NCBI RefSeq assembly: GCF_902459615.1
Contig: NZ_CABPSA010000003.1
Coordinates: 186,001 to 250,000 of the forward strand
From: Pandoraea commovens
Lineage (GTDB): Bacteria > Pseudomonadota > Gammaproteobacteria > Burkholderiales > Burkholderiaceae
DNA: 64,000 bases
Direction of reading: 5' to 3'
Made by a program: the position numbers and the translations under genes. The notes beneath the pieces were generated by a model. That model was not told where the DNA came from, did not search any database, and was given only the letters and a program-made list of their open reading frames with translations. This document shows, one piece after another, positions 28,850-37,268 of this stretch (the stretch's first letter is position 1; every line of letters begins with the position of its first letter).

Positions 28850-28908
28850 CGACACTGTAGTAACGACGCCGAAGTTCGCTCACACACCACGCGGACGACG
28901 GACAAAAG

Positions 28909-28939
28909 AAAAGCGCCGCATTTCGCGGCGCTTTTTTTT
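28909..28939. terminator. Bidirectional terminator between dut and clpA
   Basis: The stem AAAAGCGCCGC / GCGGCGCTTTT with a five-base loop and T8 tail lies between convergent dut and clpA. Confidence 0.92.
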
Positions 28940-28957
28940 GCGACAGTGTCGAGTCGA

Positions 28958-31255
28958 TTACTCGACTTCGGCAGCTTCCGGCTGAGCCTTGGTGTTGCCG
29001 TCTTGCGGGAAGGACAGCTGCACCTGATCGTGCTCGTCGAGATCGACGGTCACACGGCCTCCGCTCGTCAGGCGCCCGAACAGCAGCTCGTCTGCCAGCG
29101 CACGACGGATCGTGTCCTGAATCAGACGCTGCATCGGCCGCGCGCCCATGAGCGGATCGAAGCCCTTCTTCGACAGATACGCGCGCAGCTTGTCGGTGAA
29201 GACGACCTCGACCTTCTTCTCGTGCAGCTGGTCTTCCAGCTGGATGAGGAACTTGTCGACCACGCGCAGGATAATCTGTTCGTCGAGCGGCTTGAAGCTG
29301 ATGATCGAGTCCAGACGGTTGCGGAACTCCGGCGTGAACATGCGCTTGATGTCGGCCATCTCGTCACCGGCCTGACGCTCGTTCGTGAAGCCGATGCTCG
29401 CACGGTTGATCGTCTCGGCCCCCGCGTTCGTCGTCATGATGATGATGACGTTGCGGAAGTCGGCCTTGCGACCGTTGTTGTCCGTCAGCGTGCCGTGGTC
29501 CATGACCTGAAGCAGCACGTTGAAGATATCCGGATGCGCCTTCTCGATTTCGTCGAGCAACAGTACGCAATGCGGCTTCTTCGTAACGGCTTCCGTCAGC
29601 AAACCACCTTGATCGAAGCCCACGTATCCCGGCGGCGCGCCAATCAGACGGCTCACCGCGTGGCGTTCCATGTACTCCGACATATCGAAGCGGATCAGCT
29701 CGATGCCCAGCGTGAACGCGAGTTGCTTGGCAACTTCCGTCTTGCCGACACCGGTCGGACCCGAGAACAGGAACGCGCCGATCGGCTTGTCCGTCTTGCC
29801 CAGACCGGCACGCGACATCTTGATCGCAGCGGACAGTGCGTCGATGGCCGGGTCTTGCCCGAACACCACGCTCTTCAGATCACGATCGAGCGTCTGAAGC
29901 TTGCCGCGGTCGTCTGCCGACACGCTTTGCGCCGGAATGCGCGCAATCTTCGAGACGATTTCCTCGATCTCGCCCTTGCCGATGGTCTTCTTTTGCTTCG
30001 ACTTCGGCAGGATCCGCTGCGCAGCGCCTGCTTCGTCGATCACGTCGATGGCCTTGTCCGGCAGGTGACGGTCGGTAATGAACTTGGCCGACAACTCAGC
30101 CGCAGCCGACAGTGCGCTCGACGAATACTTCACGCCGTGGTGCTCTTCGAAACGCGACTTCAGGCCGCGCAGAATCTGCACCGTCTGCTCGACGGTCGGC
30201 TCGTTCACGTCGATCTTCTGGAAACGACGCGACAGCGCAGCGTCCTTCTCGAAGATGCCGCGATACTCGGTAAAGGTCGTAGCCCCGATGCACTTGAGCT
30301 GCCCCGAGGAGAGCGCAGGCTTGAGCAGGTTAGACGCATCGAGCGTGCCGCCCGACGCAGCACCTGCGCCAATCAGCGTATGAATTTCGTCGATGAACAG
30401 GATCGCGTTGTTGCGCTCCTTGAGTTCCTTCAGCACCGCCTTCAGACGTTGCTCGAAGTCGCCGCGATACTTGGTGCCCGCGAGCAGCGCGCCCATGTCC
30501 AGCGAGTACACGGTGGCGTCCTGCAGAATCTCGGGCACTTCGCCGCGCGTGACGCGCCAGGCGAGGCCTTCGGCAATTGCCGTCTTGCCAACACCGGCTT
30601 CACCCACGAGCAGCGGATTGTTCTTGCGACGGCGGCACAGCACCTGCACCACGCGCTCGACTTCCGATTCCCGGCCGATGAGCGGATCGATCTTGCCGTC
30701 GCGCGCCATCTGGTTCAGGTTCTGGGTGTACTGAGCGAGCGGGCTTTCCTTGGCGTTGGCGCCCTCTTCCCCTTCGGCACTACCTTCGCCAGCCTTGGCC
30801 GACTCGCCGGACGCGCCGGTCTTGGTAATGCCGTGAGAGATAAAGTTGACGACGTCCAGACGCGTCACGCCCTGCTGTTGCAGGTAGTAGACCGCGTGGG
30901 AGTCCTTCTCACCGAAAATGGCGACCAGCACATTCGCGCCCGTCACTTCCTTCTTGCCGTTGGAAGTGGACTGAACGTGCATGATGGCGCGTTGAATCAC
31001 GCGCTGGAAACCGAGCGTGGGCTGTGTGTCGACCTCGTCGCTGCCCGGCACCGTCGGCGTGTTATCTGCGATGAAGTTGCGCAGGTTCTGTCGCAAATCG
31101 TCGAGATTGGCCGCGCAGGCGCGCAACACTTCGGCTGCAGTCGGGTTATCCAACAGGGCGAGCAACAGGTGCTCGACCGTGATGAATTCGTGTCGTGCCT
31201 GGCGCGCTTCCATAAACGCCATGTGCAGGCTGACTTCCAATTCCTGGGCAATCAT
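28958..31255 (-). CDS. clpA: ATP-dependent Clp protease ATP-binding subunit ClpA
   Basis: AAA+ unfoldase that feeds proteins into ClpP. 765 residues from ATG 31255 ([11 protein letters not shown]). An N-terminal double Clp-N repeat binds ClpS. D1 has Walker [11 protein letters not shown] and D2 has [10 protein letters not shown]. An IGL-type loop for ClpP docking lies in the C-terminal half. clpP is not in the window. Its start overlaps the clpS stop (ATGA), so the adaptor and unfoldase are co-produced. Confidence 0.97.
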   Translation of the reverse strand: MIAQELEVSLHMAFMEARQARHEFITVEHLLLALLDNPTAAEVLRACAANLDDLRQNLRNFIADNTPTVPGSDEVDTQPTLGFQRVIQRAIMHVQSTSNGKKEVTGANVLVAIFGEKDSHAVYYLQQQGVTRLDVVNFISHGITKTGASGESAKAGEGSAEGEEGANAKESPLAQYTQNLNQMARDGKIDPLIGRESEVERVVQVLCRRRKNNPLLVGEAGVGKTAIAEGLAWRVTRGEVPEILQDATVYSLDMGALLAGTKYRGDFEQRLKAVLKELKERNNAILFIDEIHTLIGAGAASGGTLDASNLLKPALSSGQLKCIGATTFTEYRGIFEKDAALSRRFQKIDVNEPTVEQTVQILRGLKSRFEEHHGVKYSSSALSAAAELSAKFITDRHLPDKAIDVIDEAGAAQRILPKSKQKKTIGKGEIEEIVSKIARIPAQSVSADDRGKLQTLDRDLKSVVFGQDPAIDALSAAIKMSRAGLGKTDKPIGAFLFSGPTGVGKTEVAKQLAFTLGIELIRFDMSEYMERHAVSRLIGAPPGYVGFDQGGLLTEAVTKKPHCVLLLDEIEKAHPDIFNVLLQVMDHGTLTDNNGRKADFRNVIIIMTTNAGAETINRASIGFTNERQAGDEMADIKRMFTPEFRNRLDSIISFKPLDEQIILRVVDKFLIQLEDQLHEKKVEVVFTDKLRAYLSKKGFDPLMGARPMQRLIQDTIRRALADELLFGRLTSGGRVTVDLDEHDQVQLSFPQDGNTKAQPEAAEVE

Positions 31256-31566
31256 GCTTCCTCCATCACGCACTGCAGCGGGTGCCCGGACTGCCTTGCA
31301 TGGCTAACAACTTGCTCAACTTTGGTCGCCGCGACGTCGCGCGTAAAGACCCCACAAACTCCCCTGCCCTCGCGATGAACCTTGAGCATGATCTGCGTGG
31401 CAGATTCCCGGTCCTTATTAAAATATTCCTGAATGACCATCACCACGAACTCCATCGGGGTGAAATCGTCGTTCAACAGTACCACCTTGTACATGGACGG
31501 CGGCTTGAGCTGTTGCTCTTGCCGCTCCTGTACGGTGTCGTCATGCGTTGTCGGTAAGGTTGCCAT
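31252..31566 (-). CDS. clpS: ClpS adaptor protein
   Basis: A 104-residue N-end-rule adaptor that hands substrates with bulky hydrophobic N-termini to ClpA. The disordered N-terminal 20 residues are followed by [18 protein letters not shown], whose Asn-Asp-Asp motif binds the substrate N-terminus, and by [20 protein letters not shown]. It is first in the clpS-clpA operon. A heat-shock-type promoter is proposed about 150 bp upstream. Confidence 0.97.
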   Translation of the reverse strand: MATLPTTHDDTVQERQEQQLKPPSMYKVVLLNDDFTPMEFVVMVIQEYFNKDRESATQIMLKVHREGRGVCGVFTRDVAATKVEQVVSHARQSGHPLQCVMEEA

Positions 31567-31720
31567 ACGTGGATTCTAAACAACTCTCGGGTGCAGGAAG
31601 CCATCGGAGCCCCAATGCCGCCTGCCGTCCGGTCGTCCACCGGCATGCCAACACTCGTCGATCAGCGCGTGCGTTGTCCAGCAAGGCGCTGCAGCCCCGA
31701 CCACCGGGGGTGCCACACCC

Positions 31721-31749
31721 ATATGAGTCAGCTTAACCCAAATTTCAAG
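31721..31749 (-). promoter_or_regulatory. clpS: Candidate heat-shock (sigma-32) promoter of clpS-clpA
   Basis: On the minus strand CTTGAAA (31749-31743) is followed after 15 bp by CTCATAT (31727-31721). This matches the RpoH consensus CTTGAAA / CCCATNT with one mismatch. The predicted start would give a leader of about 150 bases before clpS. Confidence 0.5.
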
Positions 31750-31880
31750 GGCGTGTCTCCGCACGCCTTATACCCTCCAAGATATAAGGGTAAAACCTGA
31801 TCGAACGTAACTTCTATCGTTCAAAAAGGGCTTGACACTATTGGTAGTTAGCGAAAACAATCGAACTGGCGCTTTTCCTC

Positions 31881-31947
31881 TATAAGTGGTTTAAAAGAAA
31901 AGATGCCTGGGTGAGCCTAAGAAGCCGCCGCCAGCCGGCGGGTTTTT
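31881..31947 (+). promoter_or_regulatory. cspA: Cold-shock gene promoter and leader hairpin
   Basis: A TATAAG -10 at 31881-31886 predicts a 5' leader of about 110 bases, typical of cold-shock genes. Within it CCGCCG-ccagc-CGGCGG (31925-31941) is directly followed by G and TTTTT, the form of an intrinsic terminator, about 60 bases before the start codon. No clear -35 is seen. Confidence 0.5.
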
Positions 31948-32006
31948 CAGATGTGCTCGTTGTTGCGGTGATATGTAGTAGTCGTAATTGTTTAGGGGAA
32001 GTTTGT

Positions 32007-32213
32007 ATGGCAACCGGTACGGTCAAATGGTTTAACGATGCCAAGGGTTTTGGTTTCATCACGCCGGACGAAGGTGGCGAAGATCTGTTCGCTCACTTCT
32101 CGGCGATCCAGATGAATGGATTCAAGACCCTGAAGGAAGGTCAGAAGGTTCAGTTCGAGGTCGTCCAAGGCCCGAAGGGCAAGCAGGCTTCGAACATCAC
32201 GGCTCCGAACTGA
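32007..32213 (+). CDS. cspA: Cold-shock domain protein
   Basis: A 68-residue single-domain RNA/DNA chaperone of the CspA family. RNP1 is KGFGFI and RNP2 is LFAHF, preceded by the conserved [14 protein letters not shown] start. AGGGGA lies upstream of the ATG; a longer open frame from 31911 crosses the leader hairpin and is rejected. Bacterial paralogues are many, so the symbol marks the family rather than a cold-induced member. Confidence 0.95.
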   Translation: MATGTVKWFNDAKGFGFITPDEGGEDLFAHFSAIQMNGFKTLKEGQKVQFEVVQGPKGKQASNITAPN

Positions 32214-32235
32214 GCCAGGCAGTTCGCAGCATTAG

Positions 32236-32260
32236 AAACCCGGCTTCGGCCGGGTTTTTT
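32236..32260 (+). terminator. Terminator of the cold-shock gene
   Basis: The stem AAACCCGGC / GCCGGGTTT with a TTCG tetraloop is followed by T residues, a classic intrinsic terminator 23 bp after the stop. Confidence 0.93.
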
Positions 32261-32743
32261 ATTGCACCGCAACAATGCATGCGAAACGTTCATATATTTT
32301 GGATCCGTTTTTGCATGCAAATCGCACGCAACTTTCCGCTCCACCGGCAAATCTTTACGGTATTAAACTGCGATTAATCCCTTATAAAACTATATTCATC
32401 GCAACATTCCACTCCGTTATTAAAATACTCCTTACCTATCTCGAATTGCGGAAATCAATTACGCAATTACCTGAATTGACTAAGTAATCCTACGCAGTCG
32501 TCTGCGCCGCCGCTGCACAGAAATGACGCACGTTGAGTGTCGGCAACAAATAGTCTTTTAACGAATTCCAAAGCGCCGCTTGCGACAAAAGGACGGTTCA
32601 TTCGATGCATCGCCCGGCACATCGTTGAGTTTTTTGAATCGACCGGTTCGTTTTATTCGTACCTCTTGTTCGTACCTCTGCCTGAGGGCAGCCACCCCCT
32701 GCCCATGCCCGCCCGCCAAGGCGATACGCGCCCCACAAATGCC

Positions 32744-32768
32744 ACGGGCCGCCCGATAGGCGGCCCGT
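32744..32768 (-). terminator. Hairpin downstream of the Rieske ferredoxin gene
   Basis: The perfect 10-bp stem ACGGGCCGCC / GGCGGCCCGT with a five-base loop lies 53 bp past the ferredoxin stop. The T-run is weak on the minus strand, so termination efficiency is uncertain. Confidence 0.5.
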
Positions 32769-32820
32769 TTGGACATTTTCCCCTAAAGTCGGCGCCCGAA
32801 GCGACCGGGTGCCGGGGACG

Positions 32821-33135
32821 TCAACCCAGATCGACGTAGACCTTTCCGGCCTCGATGCGGATCGGGTAGGTTCTGACCCCTTCGGTCAGCGGCGCGCACA
32901 TGGCTGCGCCCGTACGCACGTCGAATTTTCCCTGATGCAACGGGCACTCGATCTCGTGCCCCTCTAGGAAACCGTCGCACAACCGTGCATTGCCGTGCGT
33001 GCACACGTTGTCCGTGGCGAACACGTCGCCGTCCACGCCATACAGCGCGATGTCCCGTCCGCCGACGACCACGCCGACCACATCGTCCTCGGGGATCGCG
33101 TCGCGCGACGCCGCCTCAATCCAGTTGCCGCTCAT
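32821..33135 (-). CDS. nagAb: Rieske [2Fe-2S] ferredoxin of ring-hydroxylating oxygenase
   Basis: A 104-residue soluble Rieske ferredoxin that shuttles electrons from the reductase to the oxygenase. Cluster ligands are Cys45 and His47 (VCTHGNA) and Cys64 and His67 (ECPLHQG). The fold and length match NagAb/NahAb-type ferredoxins. It is last in the four-gene operon, in the position of nagAb in the nagAa-G-H-Ab order. The oxygenase substrate assignment rests on the whole cluster. Confidence 0.85.
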   Translation of the reverse strand: MSGNWIEAASRDAIPEDDVVGVVVGGRDIALYGVDGDVFATDNVCTHGNARLCDGFLEGHEIECPLHQGKFDVRTGAAMCAPLTEGVRTYPIRIEAGKVYVDLG

Positions 33136-33165
33136 GATGTCCTCTTGTCAGTCCTGTCAGCCGTA

Positions 33166-33639
33166 TCAGATCGGATAAATGAGCGAGTTGGGAATCATCT
33201 CGCTGTCGAAAATGCATTGCCGCGACGCAAACTTCCAGCCGTCGTCCGTGCGTTTCACGATGTCCAGATACCGCCCGACCGACAGGATGTCCGTGAGCTG
33301 GTCGGGCTTCGTGCGAAACACGGCATAGTTCGCCTCGACGTGCAGGGTGTCGATGTCCTGCGCATGAATCGAGGGCAGCCCGATCACGTGACGCTGGTAG
33401 TACGGGTCGTGAAACAGCGTGTCGCGAATGCCGTAGATGCGGTCGCGCAGCATGCCTTTGCTCTCGAACGAGAGCGTGGCGAGCGGCAGGCCCATATCGA
33501 AGTTCTCGCGCGGCTGAATGCGATAGACGCATTCGTCCAGAAAGAACTCGGGCCAGGCGTCCCACTGCTGCGCGTCGAGCGCCGCCGCGTAGGCTGCATT
33601 GAGCTCGACCACGGCCTGAAACGTTGCAAAATCCACCAT
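33166..33639 (-). CDS. nagH: Ring-hydroxylating oxygenase small (beta) subunit, salicylate 5-hydroxylase type
   Basis: A 157-residue beta subunit with the NTF2-like cone fold of Rieske oxygenases. Family signs include DTLFHDPYYQRHVIGLP and ANYAVFRTKPDQLTDILSVGRYLDIV. It has no metal ligands and plays a structural role in the alpha3-beta3 hexamer. It lies 22 bp downstream of the large subunit and 30 bp upstream of the ferredoxin. NagH is the likeliest relative; an anthranilate dioxygenase beta subunit is the alternative. Confidence 0.78.
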   Translation of the reverse strand: MVDFATFQAVVELNAAYAAALDAQQWDAWPEFFLDECVYRIQPRENFDMGLPLATLSFESKGMLRDRIYGIRDTLFHDPYYQRHVIGLPSIHAQDIDTLHVEANYAVFRTKPDQLTDILSVGRYLDIVKRTDDGWKFASRQCIFDSEMIPNSLIYPI

Positions 33640-33661
33640 CGAATCGTCTCCCCAGATATCG

Positions 33662-34978
33662 TCAGACGCCCATCACACGACGCCAGTAGGCGTACATGCC
33701 GCGAATCAGCGTTTCCGTGACCATGTGTTCGGTGTTTTCCACGCCCGTGCCGCCCAACTCCGCCAGCACCCGGTGCCACGGCTTTTGCGCGAACCCCTCC
33801 TGCGAGCACTCGATGGCTTCGCCGTCGTCGGCAGAGACGAACCCCGCCGGGCCGAACAGATTGGCCTGACGCAGACGCCGCTGGGTCATTTCCTCGGTGT
33901 CGTCTTCGAATCCGAAGTGCGTCCACACGAAGTCGAACGCGTTGTGGCCGCGCGGCTGGATATGACGCGTGGACACCGAATTGACCTGCTGTTGAAGGAT
34001 GACGCTGGGAAACAGCGTCATGAGGACCGCCGTCGGCCCCTTCCACCAGTCTTCCTGCACGATGTCGAGAAAGCGCATGTCGTTGAGCGCCATCGACTCC
34101 TTGAAGCTCGACACCCCGGACGTCACCTCACCGCCCCCGCCCTGTCCGCGCGTGGAAACCATCGCGGCGTGACGCCCATGCGCGTCCATCACCAGCCGCG
34201 ACTTGTTGTCGGCACGCCAGAGGCCGAAGGTGACGAACCACGTATGCAGCAACCCCGGGTGATACGGATCCTTGATGTTCTCCTGCATCAGCTTCCAGTT
34301 ACCCGGAATGCGTTGCTTGTTGTAGCCGAGAATTTTGAGCTTGCGTCCGTCGAACAGCCGGTCGAAGTACGCACAGATGTCCGGCCCCAGGAAGTCCTCC
34401 AGCGATTCGACGTCGTGATCGAACGACGCGAAGATCACCCCGCCACGCGTGGCGACCTTCAGTTTCGTGAGTCCGTGATCCTCCGGCCGGAAATCCTTCG
34501 GCATGCCGCCGTGGACCTTGCCGTCCTGCTTCACGCCGCGTCGGAACGGTACGCCTTGCAGGTTGCCCTTCAGGTCGTAGTTCCACTGGTGGTACGGGCA
34601 GTGGAAATCGGTGCGGTTACCGCGCTTCTCCCGGCAGAACTTCATGCCTCGATGCGCACATACGTTTTCAACCCCATTGATCTCGCCGCTCGCGTCGCGC
34701 GTCACGATGACGGAGCGCTCGCCGATCACCGTGCGCTTGAAGTCACCCGGATTCGGCACTTCGGCTTCCAATCCGACGTAGTTCCAGTGCTGGCGGTAAA
34801 AGCACTGCTCCAGTTCTCGCCGGTGCAGTTGTTCGTCGGTGTAGACCCGAAACGGGATGCGGCTGGAGCCCTCGGTAGGCCAGATATCCGAGGTCGCCGG
34901 GATCGCCGGCGCGGGCCCGGCCGCATCATGATCGGCACAAGGCGCCGGATCGAATCCGGTCTGGGGTGTTGTCGTCAC
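33662..34978 (-). CDS. nagG: Rieske oxygenase large (alpha) subunit, salicylate 5-hydroxylase type
   Basis: A 438-residue catalytic subunit. The Rieske centre is Cys107-His109 (VCAHRG) and Cys127-His130 (HCPYHQW). The mononuclear iron site is in ENIKDPYHPGLLH, with His240 and His245 and bridging Asp237. Sequence blocks such as RIPGNWKLMQENIKDPYH and WFVTFGLWRAD are shared by NagG (salicylate 5-hydroxylase) and AndAc (anthranilate dioxygenase). The NagAa-like reductase, gene order and NagR-like regulator favour salicylate to gentisate. The start is GTG with AGGAG six bases upstream. No gentisate-ring-cleavage genes are in the window. Confidence 0.78.
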   Translation of the reverse strand: MTTTPQTGFDPAPCADHDAAGPAPAIPATSDIWPTEGSSRIPFRVYTDEQLHRRELEQCFYRQHWNYVGLEAEVPNPGDFKRTVIGERSVIVTRDASGEINGVENVCAHRGMKFCREKRGNRTDFHCPYHQWNYDLKGNLQGVPFRRGVKQDGKVHGGMPKDFRPEDHGLTKLKVATRGGVIFASFDHDVESLEDFLGPDICAYFDRLFDGRKLKILGYNKQRIPGNWKLMQENIKDPYHPGLLHTWFVTFGLWRADNKSRLVMDAHGRHAAMVSTRGQGGGGEVTSGVSSFKESMALNDMRFLDIVQEDWWKGPTAVLMTLFPSVILQQQVNSVSTRHIQPRGHNAFDFVWTHFGFEDDTEEMTQRRLRQANLFGPAGFVSADDGEAIECSQEGFAQKPWHRVLAELGGTGVENTEHMVTETLIRGMYAYWRRVMGV

Positions 34979-35038
34979 GTTCGTCTCCTGAGGGATGCGG
35001 GGAATGCAGAGAAGCGGTGAAGGCGGTGAAAGCGGAAT

Positions 35039-36070
35039 TCACGCGGCCTTTGCGTAAAACGCGTCGGCGTAGATGTGGGCACTGTCGATGCCGCGCTGGC
35101 GAAGCAGACGCGTCGCCGCGTCGACCATCGGCGGGGCACCGCACAGATAGGCGCGCCAGCCGACAAGGGATTCGGGGGCGGCAAAATCGGCGGCAAGCGC
35201 GTCGGTCACGTGGCCAGTGCGGTATTGCGGCGCGGCGCGTTCGTGCGCGCCAGACGCAGATGAGGCCGCCACCGTCGTCACGACGTGCAAGCGAATGCCG
35301 TCGTGACGCGCCGCGAGATCGCGCAACCACGCGAGCCCATAGACGTCCTCGGCCGAGCGCGCGCCGACATAGATCTCGATGGGATTGGTCATGCCGCTGG
35401 CCAACGCGCCGCGCACGATCGACAAGACGGGCGCCAGACCGGTGCCGCCCGCGACGCAGAGCATCGGGCCGTCGTGACGCGTACGCAAATACGATGTACC
35501 CAGCGGGCCGGACACGCGCACCGCGTCGCCCACCTTCAGTTGCTCGTCGACGTAACCGGTGACAGCGCCGCCGGGCACGCGGCGGATGTGGAATTCGAGC
35601 GTGTCGTCGGCTTCGAGCCCGGCCATCGAATACGGACGGATGTGTGCCGGTGTGAATTGCAGCGTGGCGTATTGCCCCGGCGAGAAGCTAAGCGGCTTAG
35701 CGGGCTTGAGCACCAGACGTTTGATATCGTGGGTCAGCGACTCGATGGCCAGCACCGTCGCCTTGAGAATTTTCGCCGGATGCACCACGACTTCGTCCAG
35801 CGCGGGCAACTCGATTTCGCAATCGCCGTGGAGGGTCGACTGGCAAGCGAGCACGTAGCGTTCGTTCGAATGCCCTTCGTCATGGTGACGATACTCAACG
35901 CCTTGCGCCTCACGCACGTCCCCCGACACCACACGGCACCGGCATGTTCCGCAACGGCCGGACAGGCAACTGTACGACACCGGAATATTGCGATCGGTCA
36001 GGACTTTGAGAAGGTTGTCGCCCGAGGCGACGTCAACTCGCTCGCCAAGCGGCTGCACGTGAACTTGCAT
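35039..36070 (-). CDS. nagAa: Oxygenase reductase component (plant-type ferredoxin, FAD, NAD domains)
   Basis: A 343-residue NAD(P)H reductase. Domain order is an N-terminal plant-type [2Fe-2S] ferredoxin (Cys35, Cys40, Cys43, Cys76 in SCLSGRCGTC and LACQ), an FAD-binding barrel (RPYSMAG near 145-151), and a C-terminal NAD domain (GGTGLAP). By memory it resembles the naphthalene/salicylate system reductases NahAa and NagAa. It is the first gene of the operon and lies 60 bp upstream of the large subunit. Its promoter region faces the LysR gene. Confidence 0.85.
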   Translation of the reverse strand: MQVHVQPLGERVDVASGDNLLKVLTDRNIPVSYSCLSGRCGTCRCRVVSGDVREAQGVEYRHHDEGHSNERYVLACQSTLHGDCEIELPALDEVVVHPAKILKATVLAIESLTHDIKRLVLKPAKPLSFSPGQYATLQFTPAHIRPYSMAGLEADDTLEFHIRRVPGGAVTGYVDEQLKVGDAVRVSGPLGTSYLRTRHDGPMLCVAGGTGLAPVLSIVRGALASGMTNPIEIYVGARSAEDVYGLAWLRDLAARHDGIRLHVVTTVAASSASGAHERAAPQYRTGHVTDALAADFAAPESLVGWRAYLCGAPPMVDAATRLLRQRGIDSAHIYADAFYAKAA

Positions 36071-36156
36071 GGGGATTGTCTCCGTTCTGACGGTGCCTTC
36101 CGGGCACCGCTGATGGCGTTAAGACGCCGTTTGCAAGAAGCATCGCGCAACGATCG

Positions 36157-36184
36157 ATATAAACCAATAGAATCTTGTTTATAT
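36157..36184. promoter_or_regulatory. 28-bp palindrome between nagAa-like and nagR-like genes
   Basis: The perfect inverted repeat ATATAAAC-N12-GTTTATAT lies in the 171-bp divergent intergenic region, about 87 bp before the reductase start. It contains a T-N11-A spacing typical of LysR-type operators and overlaps AT-rich hexamers suitable as -10 elements for both directions. Confidence 0.6.
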
Positions 36185-36240
36185 GCCCTATAAATTTCAG
36201 TGATTTTGCTGACGTCGGCGCCTCGCGTCGGGAAGACGCA

Positions 36241-36284
36241 TATGGACCCGCTACGGACTCGATACGGACTCGCTATGGACTTGC
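36241..36284 (+). repeat. Four tandem 11-bp repeats spanning two alternative start codons
   Basis: Four consecutive imperfect 11-bp units (TATGGACCCGC, TACGGACTCGA, TACGGACTCGC, TATGGACTTGC) are present. The first and last each contain an ATG, at 36242 and 36275, exactly 33 bp apart and so in the same frame. The N-terminal codons of the LysR gene are therefore made of the repeat. Confidence 0.85.
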
Positions 36285-37213
36285 ATACCGTCGATCTGAA
36301 CCTGCTGGTAGTTTTCCAGCACCTCTACAACGCACGACGCGTGTCCCGCGTCGCCGAAGCCCTCGGCGTGACGCAACCGGCCGTCAGTAATTCGCTTGCC
36401 CGTCTGCGTAAGTTGTTCAATGACGAGCTTTTCATCCGCACCTCGCGGGGCATGCTGCCCACGCCGATGGCCACCGAGCTGGCCGAACCGGTAGCGGCGG
36501 CCCTCGACGCGCTGCATGGTGTGTTCAACCGTCAACTGGCCTTCGATCCCGCCACGAGCCAGCGTGCGTTTCAGATTGCGATGACGGACATCGGCGAGGT
36601 GCATTTCCTGCCGAAGCTGATGCACGCCTTAGGGGAGCGCGCACCAGGCATTACGGTCAGCACGGTGCGCAACACGGCGGTGAACTTGCGTGAGGAGATG
36701 GCGGCGGGTCAGGTGGATCTGGCCGTCGGGCATCTGCCGGATCTCTCGGCAGAGTTCTTTCAGCGGCGTCTGTTCCGGCAGAAGTACGTGTGCATGTTTC
36801 GCCCCGGGCATCCGCTCGATCGCGTGACGACGTCTGCACGATCGAGGAAGACTTCGACGGCACGCATGACGCGCGAAGACTTCGAGCGCTCCGAACAAGT
36901 GATGGTGGTAGCCGCAGGCACCGGCCACGGACAGGTCGACGAGTTCATGGCACGCGCTCACGTGCAACGCAACATACGGCTACGCGTGCCCCACTTCGTC
37001 GCGCTGGCCGACATTCTTCATGCCACCGACCTCATCGCCACCGTGACGGAGAAGTTCGCGCAGCGCAGCGCGCAACACTTCGGCTTGCGTTACGTCGACC
37101 ATCCCCTCGACATTCCCGACGTGCAGATCAATCTGTTCTGGCACGCGCGGTATCACCGCGAACCGGCAAGTCAGTGGATGCGTACGCTGCTGTTCGAATT
37201 GTTCTCTGAGTGA
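36242..37213 (+). CDS. nagR: LysR-family regulator, NahR/NagR type
   Basis: A 323-residue (or 312 from ATG 36275) LysR protein. The N-terminal winged helix DLNLLVVFQHLYNARRVSRVAEALG-type motif is followed by an effector domain. By memory it resembles NahR: AMTDIGEVHFLPKLM, DLAVGHLPDL, VVAAGTGHGQVDEFM and NLFWHARYHREPASQW-like blocks. NahR and NagR respond to salicylate, fitting the adjacent oxygenase operon. ATG 36242 has GGAAG seven bases upstream; ATG 36275 matches the family N-terminus. An insertion of about ten residues (ARSRKTSTARM) sits near residue 210. Confidence 0.8.
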   Translation: MDPLRTRYGLAMDLHTVDLNLLVVFQHLYNARRVSRVAEALGVTQPAVSNSLARLRKLFNDELFIRTSRGMLPTPMATELAEPVAAALDALHGVFNRQLAFDPATSQRAFQIAMTDIGEVHFLPKLMHALGERAPGITVSTVRNTAVNLREEMAAGQVDLAVGHLPDLSAEFFQRRLFRQKYVCMFRPGHPLDRVTTSARSRKTSTARMTREDFERSEQVMVVAAGTGHGQVDEFMARAHVQRNIRLRVPHFVALADILHATDLIATVTEKFAQRSAQHFGLRYVDHPLDIPDVQINLFWHARYHREPASQWMRTLLFELFSE

Positions 37214-37268
37214 CGAGGAAGCGACGAGGACGCGAAGAAGCAGCGACGGAGTATTCGTCAGTCACCGT

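Larger units (their letters stand above)
31567..32006. other. Divergent clpS / cold-shock intergenic region
   Basis: 440 bp between divergent genes with no supported ORF. It holds a sigma-32-like promoter facing clpS (31721-31749), an inverted repeat CCTTATA-N10-TATAAGG (31766-31789), a TTGACA hexamer near 31830 with no good -10 partner, a TATAAG -10 (31881-31886) for the cold-shock gene, and a terminator-like hairpin in the cold-shock leader (31925-31947). Confidence 0.65.
32214..32820. other. AT-rich non-coding gap after the cold-shock gene
   Basis: About 600 bp. After the terminator, 32275-32490 is markedly AT-rich compared with the rest of the window. It holds only a 70-codon frame (32275-32487) with no ribosome-binding site. 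A 13-bp direct repeat (TTCGTACCTCTTG type) lies at 32656-32681, and a GC-rich hairpin at 32744-32768. It separates core genes from the oxygenase cluster and may mark an integration boundary. Confidence 0.55.

Noticed and set aside
28946-31378. 810-codon plus-strand frame opposite clpA
   Set aside because: Antisense shadow: low-complexity Arg/His/Gln-rich translation with no motif, against a fully conserved ClpA.
32275-32487. 70-codon frame in the AT-rich gap after the cold-shock gene
   Set aside because: No ribosome-binding site, and open frames of this length are expected by chance; no recognisable feature.
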